A stretch of DNA of 20,934 nucleotides from a virus. This document shows positions 13,421-20,755 of this stretch, piece after piece. How positions within the stretch are numbered: position 1 is the stretch's first letter; the number at the start of each line of letters is the position of its first letter. A model generated the notes under the pieces. The model was not told where the DNA came from. It made no database searches and saw only the letters and a program-made list of their open reading frames with translations. The translations under genes and the position numbers were made by a program. The stretch spans positions 1 through 20,934 of IMG/VR virus record IMGVR_UViG_3300030060_003090; one strand, given 5' to 3'.

Positions 13421-14004
13421 TTACTTTTAATAGAACATATAATCAAAATGTCTTAGACAATTTAAGCTTAATAATACAACAAGAGTTTGAGAATATACCA
13501 ATAAGATTTGATAGTACATTTCGTGGCAATGCATTTTTTCAACTTATACCGCAATCTGATGAATTAATAGAATTAAGAACAGATGGTGCTATACGAGAGT
13601 ATGGATTGCAAATTAAATACTATGAAAAGAATTATGGCTTATACACGAAGAGAAGAAATCTAGACAATAGAGTTAAGATTATTGAAAGATTGAAAGAGCT
13701 TATAAGAATCAATACTGCAAGTATCGTTGATATTCTTTTCTTTCAGACATCTGATGGTAAAAACTTATTTACAAGTGATGGTAATCAATTCACAATATTT
13801 AGAAGACCATTGCTAGTTACTTCTGATGATGCATTCTTTATAACTAGTGATAATTTAGCACTTGCTCCAAAACCAGAAGAGATAGAATATGATTGGCATA
13901 ATGCCAGGCTTGAGTCTGTAGTTTATGAGCAAGATGAAGAGAATCAAAGATACTTGGTCGGCTCTGTAGACTTTCGCTGTGTAGTTGAAGAAGTATATGC
14001 GTAA
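13417..14004 (+). CDS. putative head-tail/tail-completion protein, paralogue B with inserted TSD repeats
   Basis: This 195-residue protein begins at ATG 13417 (ATGA overlap with the previous stop) rather than at GTG 13402. It is related to paralogue A throughout: NQNVLDNLSLIIQQEFENI with DNVLDPLISLLHTEFTRV, FFQLIPQSDE with FFLRMIPIND, YGLQIKYYEK with YSILIRFYRK, and YDWHNARLESV with YKWHDGRISSI. Between the helix (residue about 100) and the YDWH motif (158) it has an extra stretch of about 50 residues containing four TSD motifs at 111, 119, 135 and 143 (QTSDGKNLFTSDGNQF; VTSDDAFFITSDNLAL). This looks like a small surface repeat inserted into the duplicated gene. The base composition is more AT-rich than that of paralogue A. 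Confidence 0.65.
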   Translation: MITFNRTYNQNVLDNLSLIIQQEFENIPIRFDSTFRGNAFFQLIPQSDELIELRTDGAIREYGLQIKYYEKNYGLYTKRRNLDNRVKIIERLKELIRINTASIVDILFFQTSDGKNLFTSDGNQFTIFRRPLLVTSDDAFFITSDNLALAPKPEEIEYDWHNARLESVVYEQDEENQRYLVGSVDFRCVVEEVYA

Positions 14005-14022
14005 ACTAATTAGGTATTATTG

Positions 14023-14196
14023 ATGGCAAAATACAAAGCAAAAAAGTATATCAACCACTATAACGGTTATAACGGTCTAGATGTTAAAGATTGGCAAAAG
14101 CTGAATAATGGAGAGATCGTTGATTTGAATGAAGTGCCAAAAGAGGCAAAACGATATTTAGAAAAAGTATCAATAAGTAAGAAGGAGTCTAAGTAA
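14023..14196 (+). CDS. hypothetical small protein
   Basis: This 57-residue protein starts at ATG 14023 and ends on the base where the tail tube gene begins (TAATG at 14194-14198). A basic N-terminus, MAKYKAKKYINHYNGYNGLD, is followed by VKDWQKLNNGEIVDLNEVP and a Lys/Glu C-terminus. The L-N-x-G-E-x-V-x-L-x-E-V-P-x-E-A pattern looks like a compact beta/helix domain seen in short phage proteins between neck and tail tube genes. The ribosome binding site is weak (TAGGTATTATTG before the ATG). No function assigned. Confidence 0.65.
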   Translation: MAKYKAKKYINHYNGYNGLDVKDWQKLNNGEIVDLNEVPKEAKRYLEKVSISKKESK

Positions 14197-15209
14197 TGGC
14201 TTTAGATGGAGCAGCATTTAGTCCAAAAGAATTTGGCCTAGCAATACAAGCTGAAACAACAATAGGTACAGCAAAAACAGATGGTATGACGCGCGTGAAT
14301 GTAGACAGCGTAGAGATGCCATCATTTAATTTAACACAAGTAATGGATGTACGAAGTGGCTCTGCTGGAAGAGTAGCAGATGGCGATGATGTATTCATTG
14401 ATCAAAAAGGTGTTACAAAAGAAATATCGTTCTCTGGTGTTTTAGATACAACAGTCGCAGCTTTATTGATACAGAACTGCATTGCAAAAGAAGACTCCTC
14501 TAATATTGTTTCTATTGCATACGATTATTCCCCACCAGAACTAGAGACTGGTGACAATTCTTCAGTTACTATTGCTGATACTATTACAATAGCAGTATTA
14601 AATCCAAATACTGGCTCTAACCATAATATGATTTTACCTGGATGTGTTATCTCTTCTTTAACTATATCTGGTGATATGGGAGATGAGTCTGGCAGATTAA
14701 AGTTTTCGGCTACTGCAAGAACAGGGTATATTGCAACCTTTAATCAAGCAGCTCCAACAGTTAGCTCATCATATGGCACTACCTTCTATTCATTGGCTAC
14801 ACTTTCAAGTGGTGATGCAAAGAAAATTGGTGGCTGTGATGATCCAGTAGTTCAAAGCTTTTCACTTAGTATAGAAAACCCCTCTGAATTTATTGGACAG
14901 GCAGATTCAAATGGTAATCCAGAGGCAATTGTTCGAGCAGTTCCAGAGATATCAGTTAACCTTGATGCAACCGTTAAGTACGATGCGAATACTGGCACAC
15001 TTATGAACACGATGAATACTGGAGCGAATGCACCTTTTTACATGGGAACACACGCTACCATAGGTGATGGGTCAACTTCTTTTGCGTTTCAGTCAGACAA
15101 TGCTAGGATCACAAGTTTAGCGTACAACGAAGCTAATGCGATGATGATAGATGTTAGCACAAAAGCTGTTGCAACCTCAAGTGGTAACTTGTTCCAAATA
15201 CACTATTAG
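14196..15209 (+). CDS. major tail tube protein
   Basis: This 337-residue protein has a ribosome binding site (AAGGAG at about 14182). Its beta-rich sequence begins FSPKEFGLAIQAETTIGTAK, with repeated motifs typical of siphovirus tail tube proteins: KEISFSGVLDT, CVISSLTISGDMGDESGRLK, FSLSIENPSEF and EISVNLDATVKY. The GDMGDESGRLKFSAT segment and a later NPS...SVNLDATV pairing reflect two similar beta-barrel layers, as in tail tube proteins that stack as hexameric rings. It is placed right before the tail chaperone frameshift pair and tape measure, which is the canonical siphovirus order. At 337 residues it is on the long side and may carry an extra surface domain. Confidence 0.85.
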   Translation: MALDGAAFSPKEFGLAIQAETTIGTAKTDGMTRVNVDSVEMPSFNLTQVMDVRSGSAGRVADGDDVFIDQKGVTKEISFSGVLDTTVAALLIQNCIAKEDSSNIVSIAYDYSPPELETGDNSSVTIADTITIAVLNPNTGSNHNMILPGCVISSLTISGDMGDESGRLKFSATARTGYIATFNQAAPTVSSSYGTTFYSLATLSSGDAKKIGGCDDPVVQSFSLSIENPSEFIGQADSNGNPEAIVRAVPEISVNLDATVKYDANTGTLMNTMNTGANAPFYMGTHATIGDGSTSFAFQSDNARITSLAYNEANAMMIDVSTKAVATSSGNLFQIHY

Positions 15210-15211
15210 TA

Positions 15212-15240
15212 TTGATATTTTGCTTTACTTGCTCTAAATT
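15212..15240 (+). promoter_or_regulatory. candidate sigma70-type promoter for a near-leaderless transcript
   Basis: TTGATA (15212-15217; 5 of 6 to the -35 consensus) and TAAATT (15235-15240; 4 of 6 to the -10) are separated by exactly 17 bases in the intergenic gap. The ATG at 15247 lies only 6 bases beyond the -10, and no Shine-Dalgarno sequence precedes it, so a transcript from here would be leaderless or nearly so. In AT-rich DNA such matches are common; this is a weak call. Confidence 0.3.
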
Positions 15241-15246
15241 TAGCGC

Positions 15247-15513
15247 ATGGTAAAAACAAAGAACGGTAATTTTGAAGTACGCTCTATAACCTTTGGAGAG
15301 CGTAGAGAGTTACACAGGTTAGAGATGAAAACCTTTTGGGATGAATCTTTAGACCAAGATGCTTACTTTGAATTGCTAGACTGGGTTATGAAAAAAGCAT
15401 TTATAAACCCAGAAGAAACTCTTCAAAAATTTAATGATGCTGAAATCGATGAAATATTAAATGAGATTTACCTACATTACAAAGGCTTGTCTAAAAAAAA
15501 GAACTCAAAGTAA
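15247..15513 (+). CDS. tail assembly chaperone, G product
   Basis: This 88-residue protein is encoded between the tail tube and tape measure genes. It runs MVKTKNGNFEVRSITFGERRELHR ... FWDESLDQDAYFELLDWVMKKAF ... EIDEILNEIYLHYKGLSKKKNSK. Small acidic helical proteins at this site are tail assembly chaperones (lambda gpG-type) that coat the tape measure until tube polymerisation. Its 3' end holds the slip site A AAA AAG (15495-15501), which makes it the non-shifted product; the shifted one is described in the next entry. No Shine-Dalgarno site lies before ATG 15247, which is unusual here. Confidence 0.8.
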   Translation: MVKTKNGNFEVRSITFGERRELHRLEMKTFWDESLDQDAYFELLDWVMKKAFINPEETLQKFNDAEIDEILNEIYLHYKGLSKKKNSK

Positions 15514-15917
15514 GAATCTCCACTTGGTGTAACTATTTCGGGTGGGGAAATAGTTTGTATCCACAAAAAGCTGACCAATATTACGCTCAAAGTCCTACTC
15601 TCGGAACCCTTACAAAATTCACAGAAAAAGAAATATGGTATGAATGTGATCGTATCATTGAAGAGGGTAAGAAGAATAAATTTACCATAGGTCAAAATCT
15701 TTACTACAATTTATCGTTTTTTTGTAATCCTAAATTTTTCTTTGATGGTGAGATTGAAAAGTGTGTAGAAGAGTTTTTCCTATCAACAAGACTTAAAATG
15801 CCTATAGCTAACAATCTTTATGATGCTGAGGCAAGGGCCATTGACATCTTTCGCCTTATTAGTGAAGAGCTAAATGCTTGTGAAAACAGAGCAAAGGAAA
15901 TGAATAATGGCAAATAA
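15247..15917 (+). CDS. tail assembly chaperone GT fusion made by programmed -1 frameshift
   Basis: Ribosomes slipping back one base on A AAA AAG leave codon 85 of the G frame and continue from GAA at 15501 in the -1 frame, which is open from 15495 to the stop at 15915-15917. The product is 223 residues (85 from G plus 138), continuing ELKVRISTWCNYFGWGNSLY, then PQKADQYYAQSPTLG and ending CENRAKEMNNGK. Without the shift, the T part has only a TTG at 15555 as start, within a stem-loop, and no ribosome binding site, so fusion explains it far better. In lambda the T domain recruits tail tube protein and G coats the tape measure. The stop overlaps the tape measure start (15907) by 11 bases. Confidence 0.85.
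15495..15501 (+). promoter_or_regulatory. programmed -1 ribosomal frameshift slip site (A AAA AAG)
   Basis: In the G frame, codons AAA (15496-15498) and AAG (15499-15501) are preceded by A, giving the canonical A AAA AAG heptamer used by dnaX and many phage chaperone genes. It is inside an eight-A run (15493-15500). After a -1 shift the next codons are in the T frame. The G stop codon (15511-15513) is only 10 bases downstream, so shifted and unshifted products are both made. Confidence 0.85.
15518..15555 (+). promoter_or_regulatory. putative frameshift-stimulating hairpin or pseudoknot
   Basis: AACTATTTC (15531-15539) and GAAATAGTT (15547-15555) form a perfect 9-bp stem with loop GGGTGGG. 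CTCCAC (15518-15523) can pair, with one G-U, to GTGGGG at 15542-15547, mostly in that loop, so an H-type pseudoknot is possible (the last G would be shared between helices). The distance from the slip site is 29 bases for the hairpin alone and 16 for the pseudoknot, longer than the usual 5-9, so the stimulatory role is inferred. Confidence 0.5.
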
Positions 15918-17823
15918 ATTTGTTATAGAAGTAGTAGCAAAAGGTTTTAAGAATCTAGAGTCTCAATTAGGCAGAGCAGACGCAGCTACAAAAGGTTACG
16001 AAAAGTCAGCAGGAAGAGCTAGAGGCACAACATCTGGCTTTAGAAGAGAGATAGGTGCTTTAAGAAACAATATCTTATTGTACACTTTTGCGATTGGTTC
16101 TGCTGTTAGGGTAACTAGCGGATTTTTAAGAGCAGCATCTGATGCACAAGAAAATTTAAGTAAATTTAAAGTAGTTTTTGGCGATGCATCACAAGAAGCA
16201 TTAAGCTTTGCCAATACACTTGCAAGTAGCTTCCAAAGATCTAATTCAGAAATTATATCTCTCTTAGCCTCCCTGCAAGATACCTTTGTACCATTAGGAT
16301 TTTCTAGAGACAGAGCAAGGCAATTATCTCAAGCATTGACAGAGCTATCTTTTGATATCGGCTCATTCAACAACGTAGCAAGTCCAGAAGTGGCTCACGC
16401 TTTAACATCAGCGATTGTTGGTAACCATGAAGCGGTCAGAAGGTTTGGAATTGTTCTAACAGAGGCACAGTTACAGCAAGAAGCATTTAGAGTTGGCATA
16501 ACAAATTCTAATAGACAGCTTACTGCTCAAGAAAAAGTCTTGTCAAGAGTGTCCTTGATTATCGATAGCACTAAAGATGCTCAAGGAGATTTGTTAAGAA
16601 CGCAGGATGAGTTTGCAAACAGGGTCAGAGCTTTAACTTCTGAGTTTAGAAACTTGCAAGAAGAGATAGGTAGATTTTTAATACCATTTGCAGAAACTGG
16701 ATTAGGGTTTTTACAAATTGAAAGAATTAAGGCCTATGCTGCTTCTATTACAGTTGTAGGGACTGCCTATGCGGTTTCAAGGGTTAAGGCTTTAAAATTT
16801 ACTACATCTATAAAAGCTGCTGAATTAGCTGTTACAAGAACAAAATTTGGACTCTTGGCTCTCGTAGTTGGCCAATTGGGTACAGAATATTTATTGTCTA
16901 GACAAAAAGCAGACGACTTTTCAGTAAGCCAAGAAGAGGTTAATAGCCTAATGAAAGATTTAGGTGTCATTACTTCAAAGGCAAATAAAGAGCTTTCAAC
17001 TTTAGATACATTAATGAAAAGAATTTTATTAGGAGAAGCAGTTCCAAGCGATATCGTCCAAAAGCAACTAGCAGAGCAATTTAGTAAAACTGTATTGCCA
17101 AAACCAGAAAGACCAGAAATTGAAATTGATTTAACAGGTCAAGAAAAAGCCAAGCTTAAGTTGGCTGAAATGAGAGAAGAAGCTGAATTATTAAATGATT
17201 TTACTAAAGATAGCTTTGTAGATATAGATAAATTTGTTTTAGAATCTATGGAAAGCAGTATAGGAGGGATGGAAGAGCTAGTTGATGGTATGAGAAAAGC
17301 TCTTTTTAGCGCAAATAAAGACATTAGAGATAATCTTTCCAAACCTTTTGAAGAGTTTAGCAGAGTCCTATCAAATGCTATATTGCAAACAGATGATTTA
17401 GGTAAGGCTTTTGAAAAAACATTTGACATATTAAAAGCACAAATAATAGCAAAAGCGGCTGAAATAGCAATTTTACAGGCTTTAGGTGTGCCTTCTGGCG
17501 GAGGCGGTGGTGGTGGATTCTTTGCAAAATTATTTACAGGACACACAGGTGGAAGTATAAGCAAAAAAGGCATTCAAACCTTTAATCAAGGGGGGCAAGT
17601 GCGTGGAAGAGATGATGTGCCTATACTTGCACAGGCTGGTGAATATATTATAAAAAGAGATTCTGCTGAGTCAATAGGCTTAGATGCTTTAAATGAAATC
17701 AATGAGACAGGAAGAGTGAGTTCTTTTAACATTAATTTTAACGCTCCAGTAACTAATGCTGATTTTGTAAGGGATGTAGTTGCTCCAGAGCTACAGAAAG
17801 TTATAAACGGCAGTCTTGCATGA
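15907..17823 (+). CDS. tail tape measure protein
   Basis: This 638-residue protein sets tail length and is later ejected into the cell envelope. The N-terminus (KFVIEVVAKGFKNLESQLGR) is followed by long helical Ala/Arg/Glu-rich stretches typical of tape measures, with FLRAASDAQENLSKFKVVFG and LAEMREEAELLNDF helices. The hydrophobic segment at about 290-330 (YAASITVVGTAYAVSR; FGLLALVVGQLGTEYL) is the usual membrane-interacting part. A Gly run (about 533-540, GGGGGGGFF) is followed by FNQGGQVRGRDDVPILAQAGEYIIKRDSAE, a conserved C-terminal motif of this family. With about 1.5 angstroms per residue, the tail would be near 95 nm, in the siphovirus range (rule-of-thumb inference). The start overlaps the end of the T frame, and its stop overlaps the next ATG. 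Confidence 0.93.
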   Translation: MANKFVIEVVAKGFKNLESQLGRADAATKGYEKSAGRARGTTSGFRREIGALRNNILLYTFAIGSAVRVTSGFLRAASDAQENLSKFKVVFGDASQEALSFANTLASSFQRSNSEIISLLASLQDTFVPLGFSRDRARQLSQALTELSFDIGSFNNVASPEVAHALTSAIVGNHEAVRRFGIVLTEAQLQQEAFRVGITNSNRQLTAQEKVLSRVSLIIDSTKDAQGDLLRTQDEFANRVRALTSEFRNLQEEIGRFLIPFAETGLGFLQIERIKAYAASITVVGTAYAVSRVKALKFTTSIKAAELAVTRTKFGLLALVVGQLGTEYLLSRQKADDFSVSQEEVNSLMKDLGVITSKANKELSTLDTLMKRILLGEAVPSDIVQKQLAEQFSKTVLPKPERPEIEIDLTGQEKAKLKLAEMREEAELLNDFTKDSFVDIDKFVLESMESSIGGMEELVDGMRKALFSANKDIRDNLSKPFEEFSRVLSNAILQTDDLGKAFEKTFDILKAQIIAKAAEIAILQALGVPSGGGGGGGFFAKLFTGHTGGSISKKGIQTFNQGGQVRGRDDVPILAQAGEYIIKRDSAESIGLDALNEINETGRVSSFNINFNAPVTNADFVRDVVAPELQKVINGSLA

Positions 17824-19979
17824 GCATAACTTTTAGCACAACATATTCTGAGCATATTGCTCAAAAGTCTGTTAAAGAAAATTGGTTAGTACAGCTATAT
17901 TATGGAGATGAAACTAATTTTACAGGTTTAGCTTTTAGAGATACAACTGTAGGAAGTATTCAGTATTTAGGAGCAATATCTAATAGCCCATCTATTAGGT
18001 CATCTATAAATTTAAAAGAATCAACATCGCAAACATCAAATATAACAATAGAACTTGCTAACTTCAATTTCAACGGATCAGATTTTAGCACAGAGCTTGT
18101 ATATGGGACCAATAATTATTTAAATAGAACCGTAAAGATATATTCACAACTTGCAAACGATTCTACACTAGCGAACTGCAATCAGATTTACCAGGGAAGG
18201 CTTGTTTCTGTAAATCATACGCATAGTAGCATAACTTTAGAAGTAGAAGAAAAAAGGCCATGGGACTATATAACTTTTCCACAAGACAAAGCTGCTCAAA
18301 AGAACATATATATACCTGTTGTTTATGGTGATTATACAGGGAATACTATAGGCGATAAAGTAAGAAGCATGGAAAAGAGTGTATTTCCAGCTCCAGTTTT
18401 ACGCCTTGGTGATACAGATATATTAACATTAATGCCAGATTCCTCCTCTGGTATTCTGCCACACTATTACGAAACCAGCCTAGATGCTTTTATTCCGCTT
18501 GAAACAAGTGAATATACAAGTGCTACGCAGAGCAATGCTAAATATGACTCTTCTGCTAACATAGGTTTAATTAAAAAGACATTAGAAAGATCTTTTAAGA
18601 CAGACCCTATTTCTGTTGCAGATACAGATGAAGCTGACTCTGGAACGTCAGACAATATACTTTTATATAGTCATAGTGGATTTGCAATATTGACAAATTC
18701 TATTTCAATTAGTGATACGGCTGGAACGGCTGAAAGCAAACAAATAGAATACAATTTTCCATCAATAACGGGGAAGTTTACTGCACTTAAGGCTATATGC
18801 GATGCAGATATTTCTATAGGCTTAAATGGAACAAGTGGCAATTATCTTTCTCAGCTATTTTTTGTTCATGGTGGTAACCTAAGAGAGTTTACATCACTAG
18901 CTAATAACAGCTCAAGCAGCAACACTACTATCGATTTAGGATCACAGAATTTAGATATACTATCTGTAGCATATACAAGTAATAATAATCAGCTAGACAC
19001 TCCTTTCAAAATACAAGCAACAATTGATCTAAATAACGCAGTACAAGCAGATATTGTAGGCGCACATCAAATCAATGAGTTCCAATTGGAAATGAAGGTA
19101 AAGAATAATTTCGATGACCCAGAAAGATTGGCTACAGAAAAAGATTTAGAAAAGCTTGAGTATTTATATTTTGGACATGACGGAAGAAATAATGATTTTA
19201 CTGGCGGTTCTGGTGTAGCTGATACAGGACTAGAAATACATAGGAGTTTATTGACTAGATTTGCAGGAGTTGATTCTACTCCCACGAATTATTCTTCTGG
19301 ATTAAATATAGAAAGTCAAAGGGTTACTAGCGCGTGGAAAGGTAGGCTTTTTCATTTAGAACCTATAGCATTAAAAGATGTGTTAGAGCAATTGCAATAC
19401 GAATTTGGTTTTATATTTAAGTTCAGACCAGACGGTTCTACGTCATATATCTATATTAAAGATTCTTATGCAAGTGGCGATGTAGTGACTACGCTAAATA
19501 CTGATGATATAGCCAATATCAAAGTTCAAAATAGTCCTTTTACAGAGTTGCAAACAAAGCTTGAAATAAACTACGTAAAACATCCTGCAAAGACTAATGA
19601 GTATACGGTATCACAAACATCGGCAGATACCAGCGGAAGTAGTGCTAGAACAAAATATAATATTGGAGCTAAAGAGAACATAGTCAATGTTAATTTAGAT
19701 TATAACGTTAATAAGCCTGGTAGTACAGAACTTAGCACAGGCAATCCAAACGATGGATTTTCTGATTATTATTTTAACATATTTGGTGATGTTAAAAAGA
19801 TTGTAAGTTGCGATATATTTAACATAGAAAAAGGTTATTTGCTAGAAACAGGAGATATAATACAATTTGGTACGATGCCATTTGATCCGTTTGGTAGCAA
19901 TTGGAATAATTATTACATGGTGACAAGCATTACTAGGTCACCGAATAAAGTATCAATAGTTTGTAGAGAGGTTGGCTAA
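17820..19979 (+). CDS. tail tip / baseplate hub protein
   Basis: This 719-residue protein starts with ATG 17820 on the ATGA overlap with the tape measure stop. Residues 1-180 (FSTTYSEHIAQKSVKENWLV, then SNITIELANFNF and IYQGRLVSVNHTHSSITLEV) look like the beta-barrel distal tail part that caps the tail tube. The middle is beta-rich with Ser/Thr/Asn repeats. The C-terminal third (VTSAWKGRLFHLEPIALKDV; YEFGFIFKFRPDGSTSYIYI; IFNIEKGYLLETGDIIQFG) resembles the hub domains of gp27/tail-associated proteins. It follows the tape measure, as distal-tail and hub genes do, and probably combines both roles in one chain. No lytic catalytic motif is seen. Exact family unproven. Confidence 0.7.
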   Translation: MSITFSTTYSEHIAQKSVKENWLVQLYYGDETNFTGLAFRDTTVGSIQYLGAISNSPSIRSSINLKESTSQTSNITIELANFNFNGSDFSTELVYGTNNYLNRTVKIYSQLANDSTLANCNQIYQGRLVSVNHTHSSITLEVEEKRPWDYITFPQDKAAQKNIYIPVVYGDYTGNTIGDKVRSMEKSVFPAPVLRLGDTDILTLMPDSSSGILPHYYETSLDAFIPLETSEYTSATQSNAKYDSSANIGLIKKTLERSFKTDPISVADTDEADSGTSDNILLYSHSGFAILTNSISISDTAGTAESKQIEYNFPSITGKFTALKAICDADISIGLNGTSGNYLSQLFFVHGGNLREFTSLANNSSSSNTTIDLGSQNLDILSVAYTSNNNQLDTPFKIQATIDLNNAVQADIVGAHQINEFQLEMKVKNNFDDPERLATEKDLEKLEYLYFGHDGRNNDFTGGSGVADTGLEIHRSLLTRFAGVDSTPTNYSSGLNIESQRVTSAWKGRLFHLEPIALKDVLEQLQYEFGFIFKFRPDGSTSYIYIKDSYASGDVVTTLNTDDIANIKVQNSPFTELQTKLEINYVKHPAKTNEYTVSQTSADTSGSSARTKYNIGAKENIVNVNLDYNVNKPGSTELSTGNPNDGFSDYYFNIFGDVKKIVSCDIFNIEKGYLLETGDIIQFGTMPFDPFGSNWNNYYMVTSITRSPNKVSIVCREVG

Positions 19980-20755
19980 TGTCACAATTTTTTATATATC
20001 CATTCAATGGCAGACCTGTATCTGCACAAGTACAAAACGGAACCATAACAGATTCAGCTACAGGTGGAGCGTTTACTAATACTGGAACATCGGTAACAAA
20101 CCCCATGAGGCTTTTTGATGATAGCATAGGAACTGCAACCGATTTCCCTGCTGCTCATAGGGTAGTCATGGTAGATAAAGGAGCTGCTAGTGTTGGGCAA
20201 ATAGATAGGATAGCCTTTCATAGTACAGCGGCCGATACTGACGGTATAAGATTCTTTACTAATACTGCAGCTGACAATTCTACTACAAGTAGCTTTGCAA
20301 CGACAGATGCTATTACAGCAGGATGGAACATTCTTGAACCAACTGCAGCTGCTTCCGAAAGATATTATTATATGGCTGCATATGAAGGGCAGGTCAATAC
20401 TATAACAGAGCTAATAATTGGTAAAAAGCTTGATTTAACCAATGTTAAATTAGCGGGAACTGAGGGAGCAAACTACGGCAACACTCAAACTATGTCTCAT
20501 GGTGGTGTAGAATTTTCAAGTCAAAGACATGACAGAAAACGATTCTTTAACTTTGAACTAACATTTATAAACGAAACTTATAAAACATCACTTGAAACCA
20601 TGAGAGACTCTGTAGATCTCTCACATCATAAGTTCTTATACTATGACGGTAGTGAATATATATATGTCCGTATGTCTGATGACAGCTTACGTTTTAAGGA
20701 AGTGGCGTTCGGAGTATATGATACTTCTATCAAGCTTACTGAGCAACTAAGCTAA
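19979..20755 (+). CDS. putative distal tail / minor tail protein
   Basis: This 258-residue protein begins on the base where the hub gene stops (TAATG). The N-terminal half is beta-rich with a domain like a discoidin/carbohydrate-binding jelly-roll (FNGRPVSAQVQNG; RVVMVDKGAASVGQIDRIAF; SERYYYMAAYEGQVNTITEL, GKKLDLTNVKL). The C-terminal half (GGVEFSSQRHDRKRFFNFEL; KTSLETMRDSVDLSHHKFLY; GVYDTSIKLTEQLS) resembles a distal tail protein domain that measures or contacts the preceding ring. A receptor-contacting tail tip protein is plausible. It is the last gene of the tail module and its 3' end overlaps the convergent integrase by 20 bp. No family is confirmed. Confidence 0.6.
   Translation: MSQFFIYPFNGRPVSAQVQNGTITDSATGGAFTNTGTSVTNPMRLFDDSIGTATDFPAAHRVVMVDKGAASVGQIDRIAFHSTAADTDGIRFFTNTAADNSTTSSFATTDAITAGWNILEPTAAASERYYYMAAYEGQVNTITELIIGKKLDLTNVKLAGTEGANYGNTQTMSHGGVEFSSQRHDRKRFFNFELTFINETYKTSLETMRDSVDLSHHKFLYYDGSEYIYVRMSDDSLRFKEVAFGVYDTSIKLTEQLS

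Noticed and set aside
15555-15917. Separate T gene starting with TTG at 15555
   Set aside because: The TTG lies at the edge of a stem-loop with no ribosome binding site, while the frame is open back to 15495 and joined to the G frame by a canonical slip site.
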